Source of the DNA: Desulfurococcales archaeon
GTDB taxonomy: Archaea > Thermoproteota > Thermoprotei_A > Sulfolobales > Desulfurococcaceae
Length of the DNA: 5,826 nucleotides
Reading direction: 5' to 3'
Assembly: GCA_027064845.1 (NCBI GenBank)
Contig: JAMOPC010000487.1
Coordinates: forward strand, 1 to 5,826
Shown here piece by piece: positions 1 through 3,580 of the stretch (positions within the stretch are counted from its first letter, which is position 1; every line of letters begins with the position of its first letter). The position numbers and the translations under genes are program-made. A model generated the notes under the pieces. It searched no databases and had not been told where the DNA came from. It was given only the letters and a program-made list of their open reading frames with translations.

Positions 1-110
1 TCATGGTTGTCAAGCAGTTCAAGCAATGCTATAATGTATCTATATAGTGTTGATTTGCTTATCTCCTTATACTCATTCATAGACTTTACTACTTCTGTTA
101 GGCTAATCAT
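1..110 (-). CDS. Putative helix-turn-helix protein, N-terminal part (cut by window edge)
   Basis: A partial gene of 36 visible codons that continues left of the window. The ATG at 110 overlaps the TGA of the upstream nuclease-like gene as ATGA, and a GGTGA site lies 7 bases before it, inside the last codons of that gene; this combination fixes the start. The visible N-terminus begins MISLTEVVKSM, and residues 17-33 (ISKSTLYRYIIALLELL) look like the recognition helix of a helix-turn-helix or winged-helix domain: a short polar turn, STLYRYI, then a hydrophobic helix. It is the eleventh visible gene of the leftward operon. A DNA-binding or regulatory role is inferred from this short motif only, and the rest of the protein is not seen. 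Confidence 0.7.
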   Translation of the reverse strand, partial: MISLTEVVKSMNEYKEISKSTLYRYIIALLELLDNH

Positions 111-646
111 TTTCTTTTCACCATTAGCCATTTTAGGAACGTGTCTATATCGTCCCAGTACTTGGAGTCTAGGCAGTAGAATTTACCATATAGTCCATAG
201 CCTTCATGTAGGACTGTGAATTTTGCTTTCTTCTTCAGCTTGTAATGGTTTATTACTCTGATTGACGCCTTACTAGTTAATACATGAATATACCAGACCC
301 GATCCGTTACCTTGAATTTCTCGGCCTTGTAGATCTTCCAAGCACCTATACATAATCCCTTATGCTTAGCCATATCACTAGCTCGATCAACGCCTGTTAT
401 CTCGATAAATGCTACTGGTATCCATAATCTTTTATCAAATACTACTATGTCGAAAGCATTCAATGGGTTATCATAGTTTCCATTAACATATTCGCCCGAT
501 CCGCTACCGATCCCTGTAAATAATGCTATATAGTCTTCTGGTAGGTATAGGTTGATAATATTCCATACTAGTAGTTCTCGCTTAACTCCTTTTTTCCAGC
601 GATCGGCGAATACTTGTTTAAGCTTCTCGCCCTTAGCTATGCTCAT
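107..646 (-). CDS. PD-(D/E)XK nuclease-like protein (179 aa)
   Basis: Probably a restriction-endonuclease-fold protein. A helical start (residues 9-33) carries Glu24; a Gly/Ser-rich turn follows (GIGSGSGEY, 45-53); then come a strand with Asp66 (NAFDIVVFD) and a strand with Glu82 (PVAFIEITG). This is the order Glu, Asp, (D/E)xK seen in Holliday-junction resolvases and viral nucleases, but Thr84 occupies the usual lysine position; Lys94 or Lys96 on the next helix could stand in. The C-terminal half is Lys-rich and could bind nucleic acid. The start at 646 has a GGTGA site 7 bases upstream and overlaps the preceding 40-aa gene by 14 bases. The next gene starts in an ATGA overlap. The fold is inferred from motif spacing, and the substrate is unknown; it could be a resolvase, a replication or packaging nuclease, or an inactive relative. 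Confidence 0.75.
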   Translation of the reverse strand: MSIAKGEKLKQVFADRWKKGVKRELLVWNIINLYLPEDYIALFTGIGSGSGEYVNGNYDNPLNAFDIVVFDKRLWIPVAFIEITGVDRASDMAKHKGLCIGAWKIYKAEKFKVTDRVWYIHVLTSKASIRVINHYKLKKKAKFTVLHEGYGLYGKFYCLDSKYWDDIDTFLKWLMVKRK

Positions 647-755
647 TTCTTTTCACCAGTTCTAGTGTTTTAGAACAGAAAGTTTCGAGACATTCCTTGA
701 ACTGTTCATAAATACATGACTCAATATAACAATAGAACTCACAATCCTCAGCCAT
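633..755 (-). CDS. Cys-rich microprotein (40 aa)
   Basis: A 40-codon gene supported by context: the ATG at 755 has a GGTGA site 7 bases upstream, the previous gene ends only 2 bases before it, and the 3' end overlaps the nuclease-like gene by 14 bases while supplying that gene's ribosome binding site. The product starts MAEDCEFYCYIESC and has five cysteines (5, 9, 14, 22, 27) among acidic and aromatic residues, with a basic end (LVKRNEHS). CX3C and CX4C spacings suggest a small helical protein held by disulfides or metal; intracellular disulfides are common in hyperthermophilic crenarchaea. No family is recognised. Its tight link to the nuclease-like gene suggests co-translation, but a functional partnership is only a guess. 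Confidence 0.65.
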   Translation of the reverse strand: MAEDCEFYCYIESCIYEQFKECLETFCSKTLELVKRNEHS

Positions 756-757
756 GC

Positions 758-1312
758 CTAGTTCACCACTGTTGATATTTTTCTATAGAGTTGCTTGATC
801 AAGTCTTTTTGTAATGGGGGCATACGTGGGTTATCAATGCTTAGATGATAGAGACGCTCTACAAGCTTGACAATTCCCTTCAGATCAATGTTTATCTCAG
901 GCCTAGACTCGGCCTTGGCCTCGGCTTTTACATTGTTTATGATGATGTTGGGGCTTAGTTGTATGTTTACAGTAGTGTTTAGCTCTATGTTGCTCTCGCT
1001 AATACTCTTAATCAATGATAGAAGAGACTCCTTGAACACTCTCCATTTCAAAGGATCCTTCCTTATCTCCTTAAACAATAACTTGTAGAGAAGCGGCACT
1101 CTTATACTAATAGTATCCGTTAATCCTAGCAATGTCTTATTATCTAATTTATTATTAAGAGAAATGTTTACATACTGTAAACTGTTTACACGCTCCCTAT
1201 TATATAATATATTATTAATATTATTAGGACTGCTCTGTTTCTCTGATTCTTTATTATTATTGATAGTATTGTTTGTCTGGCTAGGTTTATTATTTAGAAC
1301 AACCGTATTCAC
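758..1312 (-). CDS. Asn-rich protein with ribbon-helix-helix-like segment (184 aa)
   Basis: The first 60 residues are low-complexity and rich in asparagine (18 Asn), so probably disordered. Residues 65-104 read as a strand (TDTISIRVP) followed by two helices (LLYKLLFKEIRKDP and KWRVFKESLLSLIKSI), the shape of a CopG/MetJ-type ribbon-helix-helix DNA-binding domain. A beta-rich linker (110-130) and a helical, basic C-terminus follow. Start choice: the GTG at 1312 overlaps the stop of the gene before it as GTGA and has a GGTGAT site 6 bases upstream. The last codons (GTG GTG AAC TAG) carry the ribosome site of the 40-aa gene. Such proteins in archaeal viruses and plasmids are often repressors or partition factors; that role here is inference. 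The Asn-rich part is encoded by AT-rich near-repeats at about 1195-1290, unlike the flanking genes. Confidence 0.75.
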   Translation of the reverse strand: MNTVVLNNKPSQTNNTINNNKESEKQSSPNNINNILYNRERVNSLQYVNISLNNKLDNKTLLGLTDTISIRVPLLYKLLFKEIRKDPLKWRVFKESLLSLIKSISESNIELNTTVNIQLSPNIIINNVKAEAKAESRPEINIDLKGIVKLVERLYHLSIDNPRMPPLQKDLIKQLYRKISTVVN

Positions 1313-1539
1313 TGCTCAATCACCTTTAGTTCGATTAAATGACAATGTATTGTTTGTAGGAGTGCTTGGTCTATTCTTCTCTTTGTATCGCTTCTCTTTA
1401 CACGTATGATCTTCATTGGTATCGGTGTTCCTATCCCGTACATGTGCTCAATACAAATAATGTCTACGACACCATTCTTATCCAGCAATTCCTGAAGCTT
1501 CTTAGCAAGCGGCTCAAAATCAACACGAAGAAGAACCAT
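1309..1539 (-). CDS. Small unknown protein (76 aa)
   Basis: A short alpha/beta protein starting MVLLRVDFEPLAKKLQELL, with a hydrophobic strand (VVDIICIEHMYG, residues 24-35) and a basic stretch (KIIRVKRSDTKRR). No family is recognised. The frame is open back to an ATG at 1626, but the start at 1539 is preferred: it forms a TAATG one-base overlap with the stop of the nucleotidyltransferase-like gene, and a GGGTGA site lies 6 bases upstream. The longer form would add 29 residues that merely overlap the neighbour's coding sequence. The downstream gene starts in a GTGA overlap. Coupling on both sides argues for a real gene in spite of its size. Confidence 0.7.
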   Translation of the reverse strand: MVLLRVDFEPLAKKLQELLDKNGVVDIICIEHMYGIGTPIPMKIIRVKRSDTKRRIDQALLQTIHCHLIELKVIEQ

Positions 1540-2021
1540 TACTTGCTCACCCATAGTGGTTTGTATCCTGAGAAGATGAAGGGGTCTAGTGGTGGCCAGT
1601 GTAGTAGTTCTGCTTTTGCGTCCCATGCTGCTTTTAGCTCTACTTCGATTTCTTCTAGCTTCTTGGGGTTGATGTATTCATTGAGGAATATTGCTACATC
1701 TATATCGTGCCCTATATCTTTTGAAGCCATACTCCCAAACATTATTATTGCACTAGGCTTGTAGCCTAGTTCATCAAGTTTTCTGAGAATAGTATTTCTT
1801 ACACGTGTATAGAGACCAGGCCAGCCCTTCATAGGTTTCCAGAGCTTCTCTCTACCATAGTTTACACATATGTTATTATTAACTAGTAGAGACGCTAATA
1901 TTCCATATAAAGACTCGTCACAATTACCAGGAGCATCACATAAGCTAAACACTGTATCAACAATATCATCAATCAAACGCCTAAACCCAGTAGTAACAAC
2001 AATAGCAATGTCCTTCTTCAT
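1539..2021 (-). CDS. Nucleotidyltransferase-fold (MNT-like) protein (160 aa)
   Basis: The C-terminal half carries the signature of the polymerase-beta-type nucleotidyltransferase fold: strand IIMFGS (92-97), then MASKDIGH and DIDVAIFL (106-113). The GS motif plus Asp106 and Asp108 would bind the nucleotide and metal ions. The spacer between GS and DxD is 8 residues, a little shorter than the usual 10 or so. A third acidic residue is not obvious; Glu138 in AKAELLHW is the likeliest. The first 85 residues are a helical extension of unknown role with three cysteines (28, 34, 52). The start at 2021 has GGTGAT 6 bases upstream; another ATG at 2025 lies too close to that site and is out of frame. 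Relatives include minimal nucleotidyltransferases acting as antitoxins with HEPN partners, but no HEPN motif is seen in the neighbours. The substrate is unknown. Confidence 0.82.
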   Translation of the reverse strand: MKKDIAIVVTTGFRRLIDDIVDTVFSLCDAPGNCDESLYGILASLLVNNNICVNYGREKLWKPMKGWPGLYTRVRNTILRKLDELGYKPSAIIMFGSMASKDIGHDIDVAIFLNEYINPKKLEEIEVELKAAWDAKAELLHWPPLDPFIFSGYKPLWVSK

Positions 2022-2033
2022 CCATGAATCACC

Positions 2034-2273
2034 TTATAGGCCTGGTATGTATTTCTTCAAGGATTGTTGATTGATTTGTTTAGGAGTGTAGGCGCTGCAG
2101 TATCCACGGTAGTATGTTACTACTCTGTTGAAATATTTGCACCATCCAAGCGGTTCCCCGCCACGCCATGCTGCTTGCTCAGTTGCTTTCTCCTTCAACT
2201 CGTCATCCAAATCATCAAATCTTATGAAGAATACACACTTACGACAATCAACAAACCTAGAATACCCAGCCAC
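2034..2273 (-). CDS. Putative zinc-binding four-Cys protein (79 aa)
   Basis: A small protein with four cysteines: CRKC at 10-13, then Cys45 (LGWCKYF) and Cys59 (YRGYCSAY). The order CxxC, about 31 residues, C, 13 residues, C, with aromatic and glycine residues around the last two, fits a small zinc-ribbon or similar metal site. An acidic helix (residues 19-36, DDLDDELKEKATEQAAW) lies between the halves. Two adjacent GTG codons could start it (2276 and 2273); 2273 is chosen because it lies 6 bases after the GGTGAT site, the spacing seen in several sister genes, against 3 bases for 2276. The stop of the upstream gene is inside that ribosome site. A 12-base gap, holding the next GGTGAT, separates it from the nucleotidyltransferase-like gene. 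Metal binding is inferred; no function is known. Confidence 0.75.
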   Translation of the reverse strand: MAGYSRFVDCRKCVFFIRFDDLDDELKEKATEQAAWRGGEPLGWCKYFNRVVTYYRGYCSAYTPKQINQQSLKKYIPGL

Positions 2274-2280
2274 CACGGGA

Positions 2281-2532
2281 TCACCAGAAGATTTCTTTGT
2301 ATTTCTTGATTGCTTCTTCTATGGTTGAGAATGGGCCGTTGAATACGAACCATTTGTTATGGCATATTATTGCTTCTACTGGTCCTGGGCCGTTAGGGTA
2401 TACTGAGCATAGCCGGGATACTAGGTAGTATTGGCCACGATACTCTACTACTGCTCTCTGGTAATGGTCTATTCCTGGCTCCACATTGTGCAGGATCTTG
2501 ATTATCCTAGCTTCTTCCACCGGGATTCTCAT
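2281..2532 (-). CDS. Small unknown beta-rich protein (83 aa)
   Basis: Not recognised. Residues 20-65 look like a run of beta strands (HYQRAVVEYRGQYYLVSRL, then VEAIICHNKWFVFNG), and the end is an amphipathic helix introduced by GPFSTIEEAIKKYKEIF. This strands-then-helix plan is common in small archaeal virus proteins, but no family can be named. Two cysteines (42, 57) are present. The start at 2532 overlaps the stop of the 42-aa gene as ATGA; the ribosome site is weak (GAGGCGAG in the preceding codons), so translation is probably coupled. The final TGG TGA forms the ribosome site of the next gene. Confidence 0.75.
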   Translation of the reverse strand: MRIPVEEARIIKILHNVEPGIDHYQRAVVEYRGQYYLVSRLCSVYPNGPGPVEAIICHNKWFVFNGPFSTIEEAIKKYKEIFW

Positions 2533-2657
2533 TGTTTACTCGCCTCGATGCAGATAAGATCGTATAGTCCTCGTCTGTGGAGACACTCGCAGTACTTATA
2601 TGGATCATTGAATCGATCACAAAAGTTTTGATCAATAATGCTTAATACCTCACTCAT
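2529..2657 (-). CDS. Cys-rich microprotein (42 aa)
   Basis: A 42-codon gene joined to both neighbours by ATGA overlaps (2654-2657 upstream, 2529-2532 downstream), with GAGGAGAT about 6 bases before the ATG as a ribosome site. The product starts MSEVLSIIDQNFC and has four cysteines (13, 23, 25, 36) plus His27 in a compact aromatic core (YKYCECLHRRGLYDLIC), which could bind a metal ion or form disulfides. An in-frame ATG six codons upstream (2675) is possible, but that would use the ribosome site as coding sequence. No family is recognised. The unbroken frame and the double coupling are the evidence that it is a gene. Confidence 0.65.
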   Translation of the reverse strand: MSEVLSIIDQNFCDRFNDPYKYCECLHRRGLYDLICIEASKQ

Positions 2658-2809
2658 GCCACGATCTCCTCGCATTTATCTTTTATGCATAGTATCATTG
2701 ATTCTGGCTCATCATCGATCTCAACTACCAGCAGCTTTTCTTTATAGATCCTGTCCCAGTCAGGTATGTAGTCAAAAGCCTGTATCCTGACATGCAGCAG
2801 CTCCTTCAT
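2654..2809 (-). CDS. Small unknown acidic protein (51 aa)
   Basis: A 51-codon gene that begins in an ATGA overlap with the stop of the preceding 110-aa gene and ends in an ATGA overlap with the 42-aa gene. The sequence starts MKELLHVRIQAFDYIPDWDRI, continues with a strand (KLLVVEID, 25-32), an acidic turn (DEPES) and a second strand (MILCIKDKC, 38-46), so a mini alpha/beta or beta-hairpin fold is likely. It has two cysteines (41, 46). No family is recognised. Its position between two coupled genes, with no gap for any other function, supports coding. Confidence 0.65.
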   Translation of the reverse strand: MKELLHVRIQAFDYIPDWDRIYKEKLLVVEIDDEPESMILCIKDKCEEIVA

Positions 2810-3138
2810 TGTCCTTGCCCCGCTATTTCGTCAATCTTTTGCTTGCTTGCGTTTACTATGGATTCCAATACTTTGCGCCTGAATGCTTCTTCGTAACGGT
2901 TCTTCTCGTGTTCTAGCACTTTTAGTAGCTCATTGACATGGTTGTGCAGCTCTTCTGCTCCTGACCATACTATGTTGCTTACATCATTGTACCATTTCTT
3001 CAATAGCTTCATACTGTAGTCTATTCTCCTAGCATATTCACGGTACTTGAGAATATCCTCGCTTAGCTCGACCTTGACATTCAAAAAAATCCTTTGATTA
3101 CTAGGAATGGGCTTATTCAGGATCTGGGCCTGGGCCAT
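2806..3138 (-). CDS. Helical, coiled-coil-like protein, first gene of the leftward operon (110 aa)
   Basis: Starts MAQAQILNKPIPSN. Residues 28-105 are predicted mainly helical and highly charged (for example KYREYARRIDYSMKLLKKW and HVNELLKVLEHEKNRYEEAF), consistent with a coiled coil or helical bundle; no family is recognised. The frame is open to an ATG at 3210, but 3138 is preferred. It has GGTGA at 3146-3150, 7 bases upstream, and the presumed TATA elements of the operon (3174-3200) fall inside the longer version. It is the promoter-proximal gene of the element operon and overlaps the next gene by ATGA. In small archaeal elements first genes are often regulators or abundant structural proteins, but nothing here decides which. 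Confidence 0.75.
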   Translation of the reverse strand: MAQAQILNKPIPSNQRIFLNVKVELSEDILKYREYARRIDYSMKLLKKWYNDVSNIVWSGAEELHNHVNELLKVLEHEKNRYEEAFRRKVLESIVNASKQKIDEIAGQGQ

Positions 3139-3173
3139 ATCTTTTTCACCTATTTTCTTATTTTCTATTTTAG

Positions 3174-3205
3174 AAATATATGACCTTTTTGTAATATAAA
3201 TCTGG
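3174..3205 (-). promoter_or_regulatory. Promoter of the leftward element operon
   Basis: Read on the minus strand, this stretch holds TTTATATTA (3192-3200) and a second AT-rich TATA-like block, CATATATTTC (about 3174-3183). Either would place transcription start 14-35 bases before the ATG at 3138 and keep its GGTGA site in the leader. Which one is used cannot be told. Confidence 0.5.
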
Positions 3206-3209
3206 ATCA

Positions 3210-3233
3210 TTGTTAGACGGTTTTGTTAGACGG
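3210..3233. repeat. Tandem 11-bp direct repeat between divergent promoters
   Basis: TTGTTAGACGG occurs perfectly twice, at 3210-3220 and 3223-3233, with a 13-base period. It lies between the leftward operon promoter and the integrase start, a typical place for an operator bound by an element-encoded regulator; an iteron-like origin role is a weaker alternative. A GC-rich run (GGCTCGCCCGG) follows directly. Confidence 0.6.
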
Positions 3234-3243
3234 CTCGCCCGGT

Positions 3244-3282
3244 AAGTTTTTAAGTTTCTAAAACATAAATTAAATAATGGTG
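3244..3282 (+). promoter_or_regulatory. Candidate promoter and ribosome site of the integrase fragment
   Basis: AT-rich stretch with TATA-like segments (AAGTTTTTAAGTTT at 3244-3257 and ATAAATTAAATAA near 3265-3277) followed by GGTG at 3279-3282, 7 bases before the integrase ATG. The ribosome site is clear; the exact TATA element is not. Confidence 0.4.
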
Positions 3283-3469
3283 CAGAAACATGAATCCCGG
3301 GAAAGACCCAGGCCTAGATCCCCGTAAACTCTTGGACCCAATAGTTTTTGTCCAGGTCATGGAAGAATACGGTATAAAGCCAAAAGACCTAGGCATATCA
3401 CGCAACTATAAGTACTTGTTAAAGAAGGGAGAAAGAAGACCGAGTAAGCAACTAGTTGAAAAATTAATA

Positions 3470-3487
3470 AACCTTATACTAAATAAT
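3470..3487 (+). promoter_or_regulatory. TATA element likely driving the tRNA-Ile gene
   Basis: ACCTTATACTAAATAATA lies about 27 bases before the tRNA 5' end, the normal archaeal TATA distance. It is inside the integrase N-terminal coding sequence, so the promoter of the present tRNA appears to be supplied by the element. Confidence 0.5.
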
Positions 3488-3506
3488 AACCAGAACGAAG
3501 ACATGG

Positions 3507-3580
3507 GGGCCCGTAGCTCAGCCTGGTGGAGCGCCCGGCTGATAACCGGGAGGTCGGGGGTTCGAATCCCCCCGGGCCCA
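3507..3580 (+). tRNA. tRNA-Ile (GAT anticodon)
   Basis: A full cloverleaf can be drawn: acceptor stem GGGCCCG/CGGGCCC, D stem GCTC/GAGC, anticodon stem CCCGG/CCGGG around loop CTGATAA (anticodon GAT, isoleucine), variable AGGTC, T stem GGGGG/CCCCC around TTCGAAT, and discriminator A. It is 74 bases long with no intron and no encoded CCA. Nearly all pairs are G:C, as in hyperthermophiles. It reads through unbroken in the integrase frame and serves as the element's attachment site. A T-rich stretch (TTTTCC near 3594, TTTTTT near 3605) downstream could end transcription. Confidence 0.97.
3507..3580 (+). other. Attachment site attR of the integrated element
   Basis: The integrase frame enters this tRNA from its 5' side and the tRNA is complete, so the element must have carried at least the 5' part, perhaps all, of the tRNA gene in its attP. 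The crossover core therefore lies within these bases. The left copy (attL) is outside the window, so the core length cannot be read from here. Confidence 0.65.

Larger units (their letters stand above)
1..3580. mobile_element. Right end of an integrated archaeal virus/plasmid-type element
   Basis: This stretch has the layout of an SSV-type integrated element. An integrase N-terminal fragment lies at the right border and reads into a tRNA gene, and a divergent operon of small, tightly overlapping, mostly unrecognised genes fills the rest. In this class of element the attachment site lies inside the integrase gene, so integration splits the gene and the N-terminal and C-terminal pieces end up at opposite borders. 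The orientation here (N-terminal piece at the right end, reading rightward into the tRNA) predicts a C-terminal piece, also reading rightward, at the far left end beyond position 1, next to a tRNA-Ile copy or fragment. No capsid, replication helicase or Rep gene is visible, so virus versus plasmid cannot be decided. The exact right border lies somewhere within 3507-3580. Confidence 0.75.

Noticed and set aside
1195..1290. AT-rich TATTATTAAT repeats as a possible replication origin
   Set aside because: They are fully inside a coding frame and explained by Asn/Ile codons (AAT, ATA). No unwinding element with flanking iterons or an origin-binding motif was found.
1164..1409. Rightward hydrophobic frame resembling a membrane protein
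   Set aside because: It lies opposite the Asn-rich gene, where antisense of AT-rich Asn codons (AAT/AAC) gives Ile/Leu/Val by default. It has no good ribosome site, and the leftward genes are coupled and better supported.
1540..1626. 29-residue N-terminal extension of the 76-aa gene
   Set aside because: It overlaps the nucleotidyltransferase-like coding sequence with no ribosome site at 1626; the ATG at 1539 has GGGTGA at 6 bases and a TAATG junction.
1309..2021. HEPN-MNT toxin-antitoxin pair
   Set aside because: The nucleotidyltransferase part fits, but neither the 76-aa nor the 79-aa neighbour shows the all-helical HEPN fold with its Rx4-6H motif.
3139..3210. 24-residue N-terminal extension of the first operon gene
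   Set aside because: It would contain the presumed TATA elements and the GGTGA site; the start at 3138 has the correct ribosome-site spacing.
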